Source: Chthonomonadales bacterium
GTDB taxonomy: Bacteria; Armatimonadota; Chthonomonadetes; Chthonomonadales; CAJBBX01
Reading direction: 5' to 3'
Length of the DNA stretch: 64,000 nt
NCBI GenBank assembly: GCA_027459625.1
Contig: DAIDHP010000005.1
Location: forward strand, 1 to 64,000
In this document: positions 27,715 to 35,264 of the stretch, piece by piece
Numbering within the stretch: position 1 is the stretch's first letter
How the letters are laid out: the number at the start of each line of letters is the position of its first letter
The notes under the pieces: model-generated
Databases searched by the model: none
What the model was told of the DNA's origin: nothing
Seen by the model: the letters and a program-made list of their open reading frames with translations, nothing else
Position numbers and translations under genes: made by a program

Positions 27715-27740
27715 CTAACCTATATGAGGGAATTTGTCAA
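27712..27740 (-). promoter_or_regulatory. arsR promoter
   Basis: On the minus strand TTGACA (27740 to 27735), a 17-base spacer and TAGCAT (27717 to 27712) form a sigma70-like promoter. Transcription would start near 27704, inside the operator, giving a leader of about 20 bases. Confidence 0.75.
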
Positions 27741-27750
27741 TGGATGCGAT

Positions 27751-27783
27751 TGAACGATCTGTCAGGGGATCTATTATCGTTCA
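27751..27783. promoter_or_regulatory. Inverted repeat in the arsR / redox-cluster divergent region
   Basis: TGAACGAT (27751-27758) and ATCGTTCA (27776-27783) are perfect inverted arms 17 bases apart; one more matching pair follows one mismatch. The element does not match the ArsR palindromes. It may be the site of a second regulator or a simple stem-loop. Confidence 0.35.
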
Positions 27784-27912
27784 TTTCATGAGCGAGGATG
27801 CTCTTGTGACATGCATCCAATCGCACCAAGAAGGGTGGGTTAATGACCATCGCCCGATTTCATAAATTTTGAGGTTAAATTCCTGAAAACTTAAAAAAAC
27901 ATGGGACTGGAC

Positions 27913-27941
27913 TTGACAAATATATGGCATAATGGTAAAAT
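27913..27941 (+). promoter_or_regulatory. Promoter of the lipoyl/DGC redox cluster
   Basis: TTGACA (27913-27918), a 17-base spacer and TAAAAT (27936-27941) form a near-consensus sigma70-like promoter about 76 bases before the first gene. ATATGGC and GCCAATAT flank the -10 box as an imperfect inverted repeat, a possible operator. No copy of the ArsR palindrome was found here. Confidence 0.7.
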
Positions 27942-28017
27942 AGCCAATATAATTACGCTATCTGATCTATCCTGCGAGATCACAGTCATACCGACTCAAA
28001 ATGGCGGAGGAGGAGCG

Positions 28018-28272
28018 ATGAAAATTCAAATTCTGGGAACGGGCTGCGCCAAGTGCAACGCTTTGGCGGCGAACGCGGAACAAGCCCTGAAGGAAACGGG
28101 GATAAAGGCCGAGATCGAAAAGGTTACGGACATACAGGAGATCATGAAATTCAAGGTGCTCATGACTCCCGCGATAGCGATAGACGGAAAAGTGTTGGCG
28201 GCGGGAAGGGTGGTTTCACCTGAGGATATCGGGAAATTCCTAGTCGCGGCGGGAGGAGATCAACATGGATGA
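28018..28272 (+). CDS. Mini-thioredoxin (TM0996/MTH895-type small redox protein)
   Basis: An 84-residue thioredoxin-fold protein of the short archaeal/anaerobe type. It opens MKIQILGTGCAKCNAL with the redox pair Cys10 and Cys13, and has a cis-proline at MTPAIAIDG (Pro51). ATG 28018 is chosen because GGCGGAGGAGGAGCG lies directly upstream; the frame is open back to 27901, but that part carries the promoter. Such proteins are often encoded with permeases or arsenic genes and carry electrons between thiols. It overlaps the next gene by eight bases and starts a cluster of six genes. It could serve the lipoyl carrier at 28919 or the arsenate reductase; neither is shown. Confidence 0.85.
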   Translation: MKIQILGTGCAKCNALAANAEQALKETGIKAEIEKVTDIQEIMKFKVLMTPAIAIDGKVLAAGRVVSPEDIGKFLVAAGGDQHG

Positions 28273-28642
28273 GCAATTGCCGGGCTTGGTCATGTGTGTT
28301 TGCACGGGAAAATGCCCCGGGTTTTCCAAAATGGACATTTGGGATTTTATCAATCGCGCACGCGTGGAGTTGCCGGTTGAATACGGTATGATCCACCCTC
28401 AGCTATGCGAGGAGGATGGCGATAGATTTTTGGCGGACCTTCTTAAATCCAAACGTCCTCTGGTGGTTGCAGCCTGCGCACCAAACATGCAAAGGAAAAT
28501 GTTTCGAGACTCATTCGCCGCCGAAGGCATGGATATGAAAAAAGATATGATCCCATTGGATATTCGGGACATGACCACCGACGAGGCGATAAATCTCGTG
28601 GCGAAAGCGCTGGAAGAGGAAACGGAGGAAGAGAATGTCTGA
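28265..28642 (+). CDS. Stand-alone HdrA N-terminal-domain-like protein
   Basis: A 125-residue protein that lines up with the first ~140 residues of heterodisulfide reductase subunit A and lacks its FAD and ferredoxin domains. VMCVCTGKCPGF (Cys11, Cys13, Cys17) stands where HdrA has its first Cys-rich strand. A PQLC at Cys48 follows, and LVVAACAPNMQRKMFRDSF with Cys71 matches the HdrA ASCSPR..E..FR block. In HdrA this domain binds an extra iron-sulfur centre; whether the isolated domain does so is inference. GGAGGAG precedes ATG 28265. It overlaps both neighbours by eight bases, so translation is coupled and it probably pairs with the ferredoxin that follows. Confidence 0.65.
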   Translation: MDEQLPGLVMCVCTGKCPGFSKMDIWDFINRARVELPVEYGMIHPQLCEEDGDRFLADLLKSKRPLVVAACAPNMQRKMFRDSFAAEGMDMKKDMIPLDIRDMTTDEAINLVAKALEEETEEENV

Positions 28643-28922
28643 GACAACCTTCATGGGTGTTCCTCGGGAAAAGATCCCTTGGTATCCAACCATCGATTAT
28701 GATAAATGCAATTTTTGCATGGAGTGTGATGCGTTTTGCCCGCATCAGGTGTACGAGCACCGGGAGGGGGATCGTAAACTCGTGGTGGCGAACCCAAATA
28801 ACTGCGTGGTTTTCTGCCGGGCATGCGGAAAGACCTGTGGTCCGGACGCCATCTCCTTCCCCGTCAAATCAGAGATTCTAACGCTGATTAAAAATCTTCG
28901 AACAGAGGAGTTGGTGGGATGA
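28635..28922 (+). CDS. Two-cluster 4Fe-4S ferredoxin-like protein
   Basis: A 95-residue electron carrier. The first motif is CNFCMECDAFC (Cys25, 28, 31, 35; CxxCxxCxxxC). The second is CVVFCRACGKTC (Cys57, 61, 64, 68), with one extra residue in the first gap compared with a standard bacterial ferredoxin and Gly instead of Cys-Pro at the end. It overlaps the HdrA-like gene by eight bases and the next gene by ATGA. Its probable role is to feed electrons to or from the HdrA-like protein and, through it, to a dithiol/disulfide centre. A signal peptide is absent, so it is cytoplasmic. Confidence 0.85.
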   Translation: MSETTFMGVPREKIPWYPTIDYDKCNFCMECDAFCPHQVYEHREGDRKLVVANPNNCVVFCRACGKTCGPDAISFPVKSEILTLIKNLRTEELVG

Positions 28923-29770
28923 AACGCGCCATTCTTTCCTGCTCCGGCATGGACAAACAGATGGGATCGTTGGCAAGGGAGTTAGCGATCCGATTGAATG
29001 AAAAAACCGGTGATGAGGTTGTTTGCCCTACCCTTCTCGCCTCGCTTCCCGCAAGGTATGAAGAGCTGTTGAAGGCGGCGTCCTTGGTTGTCATTGACGG
29101 ATGCGGCACTCGTTGTGCTTCCAAACTGGCAAACAAATACAACGCCAAGGTTGAGAAGAAAATCCTTGTGTCCGAAGCGGCGAGGGAATTGGGAATCGAT
29201 CCGGAGAGTGGACTCACCCCGGGACCCAATGGGTTGAAACTGGTGGAACAACTTCTGCGGGATGTGGAGCGCGACCTAAGCGAGGAGACAACACCCGGTA
29301 ATTCCGTTATGGAGTTGGCTCCGCCGGAGGACTTTCTCATCGTCACCCACGACAAATACCAGTTTAAGATTCCAAAGGAGGGGTTCCTCTTCAACGAAAA
29401 CGATTCCTGGGTGCGCCCCGTTGGCGACAAAGCGCGTGTCGGAGTCTCGGATTACGTGCAACAGAAGCTTACGGATATCACCTATTTCGAACCTCCCGCG
29501 TTAAACGCGAATGTGGAGCAGTTCGGAGAGTTGGGAACGATCGAATCCACCAAATCCCTTCTGGAAATCGTCGCCCCGGTGGCTGGCAAGGTGACGGCCA
29601 TGAACATGGAGTTGACGGATAACCCCGGACTGATTAACGAAGACCCCTACGGTTCGGGATGGATTGCGGAAATGGAGATGTCGGATTTGGCAAGCGATAC
29701 GGAGTTGCTTCTGGACGGAGAGGCGTATGCGGAGGTCGTGAAAAGAAAGGCGGCCGAGGACGCCGGTTAA
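28919..29770 (+). CDS. DGC domain fused to a GcvH-like lipoyl carrier
   Basis: A 283-residue fusion. Residues 1-115 form a DGC (putative zinc-binding) domain: SCSGMDKQMG at Cys8, Cys36, then VVIDGCGTRCAS with Asp60-Gly61-Cys62 and Cys66. Residues about 155-275 match glycine-cleavage H protein: NDSWVRPVGDKARVGVSDY, GELGTIESTKSLLEIVAPVAG with the lipoylation Lys at 212, and NPGLINEDPYGSGWIAEME. No P, T or L proteins of glycine cleavage are encoded nearby, so a role in glycine breakdown is unlikely. Lipoate-binding H-like proteins are known to serve Hdr-like sulfur oxidation complexes, and dihydrolipoyl thiols bind As(III). Here the carrier sits in an arsenic island between a ferredoxin and two more DGC proteins. 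The start overlaps the ferredoxin stop as ATGA. Confidence 0.8.
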   Translation: MKRAILSCSGMDKQMGSLARELAIRLNEKTGDEVVCPTLLASLPARYEELLKAASLVVIDGCGTRCASKLANKYNAKVEKKILVSEAARELGIDPESGLTPGPNGLKLVEQLLRDVERDLSEETTPGNSVMELAPPEDFLIVTHDKYQFKIPKEGFLFNENDSWVRPVGDKARVGVSDYVQQKLTDITYFEPPALNANVEQFGELGTIESTKSLLEIVAPVAGKVTAMNMELTDNPGLINEDPYGSGWIAEMEMSDLASDTELLLDGEAYAEVVKRKAAEDAG

Positions 29771-29794
29771 ACGAAAAACGAGGGATTGTGAGAA

Positions 29795-30211
29795 ATGAAT
29801 GGAAAAACCGTGTTAGTGATCCCATGCAGCGGGATGGGAAAGGTGCATGGGCTGATAGGCAGAGAAGCGACATACATGGCCGTTGAGGATTTGGCTCCGG
29901 ACCGCGCCGATACGATATGTCTTGCGATGTTAGTCAAGGGCGAGCCTGCAGCTTTAACGACGGTTCGAAAACATACCTGCATAACGCTCGATGGTTGTCC
30001 GAAGGCGTGCGCCCGTAAAAACGTGGAGATGGCGGGCGGGGAGGTGGCAAAGGCGATTCGCATCGTGGACGCCTTTCGCAATCATCGCGGCGCACAGCCC
30101 GGCACCGCCACCACGCTCGCGGAGGATGGATGGGTGATCGCCCGAGAAATCGCGGAGAATGTGGTGGAGGAAATCAATAGGATATGCAAGGGCATGGAGG
30201 ATATGCAATGA
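29795..30211 (+). CDS. DGC-domain putative zinc-binding protein
   Basis: A 138-residue protein made of one DGC domain: VIPCSGMGKVHG with Cys11, Cys42, Cys62, then ITLDGCPKACARK with Asp66-Gly67-Cys68 and Cys72. The family is named for the conserved Asp-Gly-Cys and is proposed to bind zinc through its cysteines; no reaction is known to me. It lies 24 bases after the DGC-lipoyl fusion and ends inside the start of the next DGC gene (ATGA overlap), so the three DGC proteins are made together. The C-terminal half has two helices (EVAKAIRIVDAF and VIAREIAENVVEEINRI) as in its paralogue. Confidence 0.78.
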   Translation: MNGKTVLVIPCSGMGKVHGLIGREATYMAVEDLAPDRADTICLAMLVKGEPAALTTVRKHTCITLDGCPKACARKNVEMAGGEVAKAIRIVDAFRNHRGAQPGTATTLAEDGWVIAREIAENVVEEINRICKGMEDMQ

Positions 30212-30927
30212 GTGCGGAAACGGTCAAAGTGGGAATCATCTCCTGCAGCGGAGAGGAGATTCCAGGCGGCGCCATTTCCCGCCTTGCAGCAAGACGCGTG
30301 CTGGAGTTGTTGCGCCCGAACAGTACAGTGACTATCTGCCTCCCGCTTTTTTTGGCTGGCAATGAGGCCGAGCAAGATTTCGCAAGGACACATCCCACCA
30401 TCGTAGTGGACGGATGCGACAAACGATGCGCCAAGTGGGGAACCGAGCAATACAGCGGGCCGGTGAATGCGGCGCTGGTCGTGGAGGATGTTATCGGTGC
30501 GGACAGATTATCAAAATGCCATCGTTCCCTGAGAAACCAGAACGCCGATGACGAGGAGGCGGTACGGATACTCGCGGACAGGATATCCGAGGAGGTGGAC
30601 GCCATTCTCGCCATGGAGAACGGTGCGGCAATCGAGAACGCTTCGCCGAAGGAATGCGTATGCTCCTGTTCCAGCCCCATTCCCGCATCGTTGTTAACGA
30701 TTGACGGGGAACGAGTGGAGATCCCCGGACTGATGCTCATTTTCGAACAATGCATGAAAAAAGAAGTCTCCATGGGTGAGAAGGGGTCGGAGGAGCTATT
30801 GAGGACAGTTCAGGTGTATCACCCGATTGAAACGGATAAGGAACCCGCCTACCGCGAAGCATTGATGAATGCGTATCGGGAATATTTCCGTTCCCATCAA
30901 TTCGTGCCGCTGAGTTCCATCAGATAA
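30208..30927 (+). CDS. DGC-domain protein with Cys-rich linker and extra C-terminal domain
   Basis: A 239-residue protein. ATG 30208 overlaps the stop of the previous gene as ATGA, which decides the start over the in-frame ATG at 30184. Residues 1-135 are a DGC domain: IISCSGEEIPGG with Cys13, Cys44, and VVDGCDKRCAK with Asp68-Gly69-Cys70 and Cys74. A linker holds CVCSC (Cys150, 152, 154), a possible metal or As(III) site. The C-terminal 75 residues (LTIDGERVEIPGLMLIFEQC, then ELLRTVQVYHPI and YREALMNAYREYF) form a small helical domain that I have seen attached to similar redox proteins but cannot name. It is the last gene of the six-gene cluster; 205 bases then lead to arsM. Confidence 0.75.
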   Translation: MSAETVKVGIISCSGEEIPGGAISRLAARRVLELLRPNSTVTICLPLFLAGNEAEQDFARTHPTIVVDGCDKRCAKWGTEQYSGPVNAALVVEDVIGADRLSKCHRSLRNQNADDEEAVRILADRISEEVDAILAMENGAAIENASPKECVCSCSSPIPASLLTIDGERVEIPGLMLIFEQCMKKEVSMGEKGSEELLRTVQVYHPIETDKEPAYREALMNAYREYFRSHQFVPLSSIR

Positions 30928-31043
30928 TCCAACCTGGTTGGCGCAATGGGACGCCGACCTTACCACTTACAAACGTTTTAAGCATTTCAGGGATGAGTTG
31001 AAGAGAAGACAATGAATCCCGATGTTTTAATTTCAAAAGAGTA

Positions 31044-31073
31044 GTTACATTTCGATAATTATAGAAGTATAAT
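31044..31073 (+). promoter_or_regulatory. arsM promoter with embedded ArsR-like operator
   Basis: GTTACA (31044-31049), an 18-base spacer and TATAAT (31068-31073) form the likely promoter. The spacer itself, TTTCGATAATTATAGAAG (31050-31067), is an imperfect palindrome (7 of 9 arm pairs). It agrees with the arsR operator core at 17 of 22 positions. A repressor bound here would block RNA polymerase. Confidence 0.7.
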
Positions 31074-31132
31074 AACAATAAGCGTGCCGAGTTCACGCTG
31101 AAATATCCTTTTTCATTTATAGGAGGCTGAGC

Positions 31133-32053
31133 GTGGAAACAAACAGTAATTTAACAGATCGTTCGGATGTGCGCGATTTGGTTCGTGAAAAATATGGTGA
31201 AGTGGCGATCAAGGTTTTAAACGGTCAAAGGGCGTCCTGCTGCGGCGGGGATTCCCCGTGTTGCGAGGATCTATCGAACCTTCAATTTGGAATAGGCGGA
31301 AAAAATAGCGTAGCTGAAAGCGTCTGCAGTTCGGATGTGATGGTTTCCGGTCACTATTCGGACAAGGAAGCTTCGGAAATTCCGGAGGCGGCTTTATTAG
31401 CAAGCCTTGGCTGCGGCAATCCAACGGCTTTGGCTGAGTTAAAACCGGGAGAGACGGTTCTTGACCTCGGTTCCGGCGGTGGCATCGATGTGCTGCTATC
31501 GGCAAGGCGAGTGGGGCCGGCCGGATTCGCCTACGGCTTGGATATGACGGATGCCATGCTTGAATTGGCAAACCGGAACAAAGCGGAAAGCGATGTCGAA
31601 AACGTCGAGTTTCTCAAGGGGAACATCGAGGCGATGCCGCTTCCCGATAACATGATGGACGTGATCATTTCCAACTGCGTCATCAATCTTTCCGGTGACA
31701 AATTGTCGGTGTTCCGCGAGGCGTATCGCGTCCTGAAACCCGGGGGAAGGTTCGCCGTTTCGGATATCGTGACGGATGGTGAATTGCCGGAGTTCATTCG
31801 AAAGAACCCCTCGGCGTATGTGGGGTGTGTGGCGGGAGCGCTTCGAAAGGAGGAGTATCTCGCTCTGCTCTCAAATGCCGGCTTCACGGAATGCTCGGCG
31901 GAACCCACTCGAAAATACACCTTCGAGGATTTGGCGTCGATTTTGGGCAGCCCTCCGGAATTGACCGATCTGCCGGATGAGGAGAAGCAAAGCATGAATG
32001 GAAAGGTGATGAGCGCTTTTATTCGGGCTTCAAAGCCAAAAGGAGAGTTGTGA
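31133..32053 (+). CDS. arsM: Arsenite S-adenosylmethionine methyltransferase
   Basis: A 306-residue enzyme that methylates As(III). GTG 31133 is used because AGGAGG lies six bases upstream. The SAM site is [14 protein letters not shown] near 109-122, with [12 protein letters not shown] and [16 protein letters not shown] following. Cys94 (SLGCGNPT), Cys182 (ISNCVINL) and Cys232 (YVGCVAGAL) match the conserved As(III)-binding positions of ArsM. An extra N-terminal cluster, CCGGDSPCC (36-44), is common in bacterial ArsM proteins. Its stop codon overlaps the start of acr3, so methylation and export are coupled. It is probably controlled by ArsR through the palindrome at 31050-31067. Confidence 0.95.
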   Translation: METNSNLTDRSDVRDLVREKYGEVAIKVLNGQRASCCGGDSPCCEDLSNLQFGIGGKNSVAESVCSSDVMVSGHYSDKEASEIPEAALLASLGCGNPTALAELKPGETVLDLGSGGGIDVLLSARRVGPAGFAYGLDMTDAMLELANRNKAESDVENVEFLKGNIEAMPLPDNMMDVIISNCVINLSGDKLSVFREAYRVLKPGGRFAVSDIVTDGELPEFIRKNPSAYVGCVAGALRKEEYLALLSNAGFTECSAEPTRKYTFEDLASILGSPPELTDLPDEEKQSMNGKVMSAFIRASKPKGEL

Positions 32054-33162
32054 TGAGCGACGGCAAAGAGGGAACGGCTCCCAACTGTCATCCCCGCATG
32101 GGAGGAAAGCTATCCTTCCTGGATAGGTTCCTTACGCTCTGGATTTTCCTCGCCATGGCGGTCGGAGTGGGATTGGGGTATTTCGTGCCATCGGTGGTGC
32201 GCGATATCACCGGCATGTCCGTAGGAACCACCTCGATCCCTATTGCAATCGGCTTGATATTGATGATGTACCCGCCTCTCGCCAAGGTGAAGTACGAGGA
32301 GTTGGGTGAGGTGTTTCGCAACTGGAAAATCCTGACCCTCTCTCTGGTGCAAAACTGGATCATCGGACCCATCTTGATGTTTGCGTTGGCGTTGGCTTTC
32401 CTTGCGGACAAACCGCAATTCGCCATCGGTCTTATCATGATCGGCTTGGCGCGATGCATCGCCATGGTGATCGTATGGAACGAACTCGCCAAAGGCGATA
32501 CGGAGTATGCTGCGGGTCTGGTGGCGTTCAACTCCATCTTCCAGGTGCTGTTCTATTCCGTCTACGCTTGGTTCTTCATCAAAGTTCTGCCGCCTCTCTT
32601 CGGGGTGCATTTCACAGGCGTGGACCTCTCCAGGATCACCATCGGAGCGATTGCGGAGAGCGTGGCTCTTTACCTCGGCATTCCTTTCGCCGCAGGCATC
32701 GTCACGCGCTTCACTCTGATCCGTGCTCGGGGCAGGGAGTGGTATGAGAGGAGTTTCATCCCGCGTATCTCCCCGATCACGCTCGTGGCGCTGCTCTTCA
32801 CCATCATCGTGATGTTTTCGCTCAAAGGCGGATACATCGTGCGCATCCCCATGGATGTCGTGAGGGTGGCTATACCTCTGTTGATCTATTTCGTGGTGAT
32901 GTTCCTGATCTCATTTTACATGGGAAGCAAATTGGACGCTGACTATTCCAAGACCGCCACGATCTCCTTCACCGCGGCCAGCAATAACTTCGAGTTGGCG
33001 ATCGCCGTGGCGGTGGCGGTATTCGGCATCAACTCGGGAGCGGCGTTCGCCGCGGTGATTGGCCCTTTGGTGGAGGTACCCGTCCTGATCAGCTTGGTAA
33101 ATGTCGCGCTCTACTTCCAGAAAAGATACTTCCCCACTGGAATCGTAATGCAGAATGGCTAG
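32053..33162 (+). CDS. acr3: Arsenite efflux permease, ACR3 family
   Basis: A 369-residue inner-membrane transporter with about ten hydrophobic helices. [35 protein letters not shown] and [19 protein letters not shown], with the conserved Cys at about 135, are ACR3 signatures. A late block [18 protein letters not shown] carries the second conserved transport motif. It exports As(OH)3 using the proton gradient. ATG 32053 overlaps the arsM stop (ATGA), with AGGAGAG upstream; an in-frame GTG at 32050 is an alternative. A strong hairpin follows at 33173-33207, closing the arsM-acr3 unit. Confidence 0.95.
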   Translation: MSDGKEGTAPNCHPRMGGKLSFLDRFLTLWIFLAMAVGVGLGYFVPSVVRDITGMSVGTTSIPIAIGLILMMYPPLAKVKYEELGEVFRNWKILTLSLVQNWIIGPILMFALALAFLADKPQFAIGLIMIGLARCIAMVIVWNELAKGDTEYAAGLVAFNSIFQVLFYSVYAWFFIKVLPPLFGVHFTGVDLSRITIGAIAESVALYLGIPFAAGIVTRFTLIRARGREWYERSFIPRISPITLVALLFTIIVMFSLKGGYIVRIPMDVVRVAIPLLIYFVVMFLISFYMGSKLDADYSKTATISFTAASNNFELAIAVAVAVFGINSGAAFAAVIGPLVEVPVLISLVNVALYFQKRYFPTGIVMQNG

Positions 33163-33172
33163 TCTCATGCGG

Positions 33173-33207
33173 AAAGATGGGATTTCCCCAACTGAAATCC
33201 CATCTTT
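33173..33207 (+). terminator. Terminator hairpin after acr3
   Basis: AAAGATGGGATTTC (33173-33186) and GAAATCCCATCTTT (33194-33207) are perfect 14-base arms around a seven-base loop, ten bases after the acr3 stop. The T run is short, but the stem is strong. Confidence 0.7.
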
Positions 33208-33726
33208 AATTGGGACGTAACCCGGTTTAATGGGTGTTTGGCGCCGCCGCTGTTTGAAGATAAATGATCGCCTTGAGATATTTTAGGGGTCGACAATTGA
33301 TACCAAGCGTCAAATGGCATGGGCATAATTTTGGTTCCTCTCTGTATTGTGTGGTTATACGACAGGCGGGTATCTCTGCATTGAACTCATTCCATCCCGA
33401 AAAAGATGTCCAATGGAGTGTGCCGATACGCTTGCAAAGCCCGAAGGAGGATGTGTTGCGGGCGAACCGAGTTATTAATATTCAACTCCGTCGAGGTTGG
33501 CGGATGGATTTCAAGCCATTTGGGATATCGTACATCGGGATTCATCCCGGTGGGAATACGGAGCGGAACCATGATAAACGCCGTCTTATTCAATATCGCT
33601 GCTTACTCATCCGTTCATCACCCACAGGAAACAGCGAAGAACCTTTAATTATTTCACCATAACATGAAACTAAATCAACATGAAATCCTGCAACACCATC
33701 TTTTGAAATTTCTAATTTAGGCGAGT
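33208..33726. other. Intergenic stretch without recognisable gene
   Basis: About 520 bases between the acr3 terminator and the RHS locus. Short open frames exist on both strands (for example 33264-33662), but none has a ribosome binding site, a familiar motif or matching codon use. Base composition falls from GC-balanced to strongly AT-rich at about 33650, which marks the edge of the RHS region. Confidence 0.4.
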
Positions 33727-33945
33727 CTACAAAACATTCACGAAATATATATAAAATGACAATGAAATAAATTGGTAATTTGAGATAAAAATATGATTTA
33801 TAATGTATACTACAAACTTTAATAGTATTAGTGTAAATATATCACTTAATAAATCTGAAAATAATCTTATTTTAATATGAATAATAATTGGATATATGAG
33901 CAATAATGTTTTATATCTTTTATGATAAATAATAAATGTATTCAT
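33727..33945 (-). CDS. Small AT-rich hydrophobic protein, candidate immunity gene or remnant
   Basis: A 72-residue, strongly hydrophobic protein with two likely membrane helices (TLLLIYPIIIHIKI and DIFTLILLKFVVYIINHIFI). The DNA is very AT-rich, so an open frame of this size could arise by chance. Its position is what makes it of interest: it lies directly downstream of the third RHS tip, after a hairpin, exactly as the two other membrane-protein genes follow their tips. It may be an immunity protein, or a truncated one. Confidence 0.35.
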   Translation of the reverse strand: MNTFIIYHKRYKTLLLIYPIIIHIKIRLFSDLLSDIFTLILLKFVVYIINHIFISNYQFISLSFYIYFVNVL

Positions 33946-33990
33946 AAATCTTTCTCATGATACGCATAATTTATTGTATTATTAATATAA

Positions 33991-34022
33991 TATATATCCG
34001 ATATATAATAATCGGATATATA
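33991..34022 (-). terminator. Hairpin after RHS tip 3
   Basis: TATATATCCGAT (33991-34002) and ATCGGATATATA (34011-34022) are perfect 12-base arms with an eight-base loop. The hairpin starts 21 bases after the tip's stop codon and precedes the small membrane gene. Confidence 0.5.
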
Positions 34023-34043
34023 TTATATATTTAGAATATATCA

Positions 34044-34492
34044 CTAATGATTTATTATATTTTTTAATATAGATGCTTTTGCCATCATTTCCAAATACTC
34101 ATAAAACTCACCAGGGGAAAAATGACAAAATGCAATGCCTGCTTTAAGAACTTTAGTGATATAACCTGTAGTCCACCAATAATATAAACCTCCAGCTACA
34201 GTCCCATCTACTAACGAACTTGATGTACTCTCACCATCTCCATAATATGCTCCAAGTGAGGTACCAATTGCAGATCCGATTGCCCCTCCAACATCAGCTA
34301 CCCAAGGGGCGACTGTAATTCCAAATCCAGGCAGTAAAATATTTACTATACCTACTCCTATAGCCGCACCTACAATTCCACCTCCAATTGCCCATGATAA
34401 ATGCCCGCCAATAAGCATATGGAAGTTGATTCAGATCTGTATCCCTGGTCAGGAAGCTTCCGGTGGCAGGGTCGTAATACCGTGTGCCAACC
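34044..34492 (-). pseudogene. Displaced RHS C-terminal tip 3, frameshifted from its core fragment
   Basis: Reading leftward from about 34492, the sequence encodes VGTRYYDPATGSFLTRDTDL and NQLPYAY, the closing motif of the RHS core found in the full gene at 36982. The core frame then runs off. The tip continues in another frame from ATG 34418 (124 residues), and the expected DPSG junction is missing, so a small deletion and frameshift separate them. The tip is glycine-rich and hydrophobic (AIGGGIVGAAIGVGIVNILL, GGAIGSAIGTSLGAYYG), like a glycine-zipper membrane segment. It is probably silent until recombined onto an intact core, or it is a relic. Confidence 0.7.
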
Positions 34493-34601
34493 AGAGACTA
34501 TATGTCAACTGACATGTTAATCTGTCGTCATTATCATTGTTTTGACAGCTAATGTACGAAAACAAGTGCTGAAATAAGGTTATGTCTTTAGCACCATTTG
34601 T

Positions 34602-35183
34602 TCATAGCATATTATTGTTAGTTGTTTTAAATTCGAATCGCCAGACGCCTTCTCTTTCTATAATAAGTGTATCTTGTTTGCTTGTGACCAAACGTCCAAT
34701 CTGTCGATTTATAATGATAGATAATGTAAGTGCGACAACAAAAAGAAGAAATAATATCAATGCAACTATTTCTACCATAATGTGAATTGATCCAATATCA
34801 ACTTTTGATATGTTCTCTTGGATATACACAATAACGAATTGCAATCCTAGTAATATCCCCATAAATCCGTGGGAAATATTTGCTGCGTTTCGTTTTTGAT
34901 TATATAACAGCCAATTTTGTGACATTAATTCAAGTGCTGTAAATATTTTAAGTTTATCTGTATCGTCAAAAATTATTTTATCCTCTTTAACTGATTCATA
35001 GGGTTCATTTTTATCTCTTACAAATTTCAAGTTTGGGAACTTGTTATCTATAATATCGCATAGATATTTAGACCATGGATTGACATTTGATTTTAATGCT
35101 TCTAATACGCAAATGAGAATACCGCCTATTATAGATAAGAGTCCTGCTATTAATATAATTATTGATAGAAAAGAGTTTTCCAT
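34602..35183 (-). CDS. Three-helix membrane protein, candidate immunity protein for RHS tip 2
   Basis: A 193-residue protein with a hydrophobic N-terminal helix (SIIILIAGLLSIIGGILICVL) and two more helices (HGFMGILLGLQFVIVYIQ and VEIVALILFLLFVVALTLSII). A charged cytoplasmic stretch lies between the first two (about 33-95), and a short basic tail follows the last. I recognise no family. The gene is AT-rich like the other two membrane genes of the locus and lies just downstream of the displaced RHS tip at 35314, in the same direction. The standard layout of RHS loci places the cognate immunity gene there; the function is inferred from position and membrane nature only. Confidence 0.6.
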   Translation of the reverse strand: MENSFLSIIILIAGLLSIIGGILICVLEALKSNVNPWSKYLCDIIDNKFPNLKFVRDKNEPYESVKEDKIIFDDTDKLKIFTALELMSQNWLLYNQKRNAANISHGFMGILLGLQFVIVYIQENISKVDIGSIHIMVEIVALILFLLFVVALTLSIIINRQIGRLVTSKQDTLIIEREGVWRFEFKTTNNNML

Positions 35184-35264
35184 TATTTATATTGTCTCCT
35201 CTTCCAGTATTATATTTATATATTATTCTAAAATACTATAATGTGATATTTTGCATAATATCTA

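Noticed and set aside
27901-28017. Extended start of the mini-thioredoxin at ATG 27901
   Set aside because: The region contains a near-consensus promoter, and ATG 28018 has an excellent ribosome binding site and the family's usual N-terminus.
28919-29770. Glycine cleavage H protein as the function of the lipoyl fusion
   Set aside because: The carrier is fused to a DGC domain and no P, T or L protein gene is nearby. The context points to redox or arsenic chemistry.
33264-33662. Open frame of 132 codons between acr3 and the RHS region
   Set aside because: No ribosome binding site, no recognisable motif, and overlapping open frames of similar quality exist in other frames.
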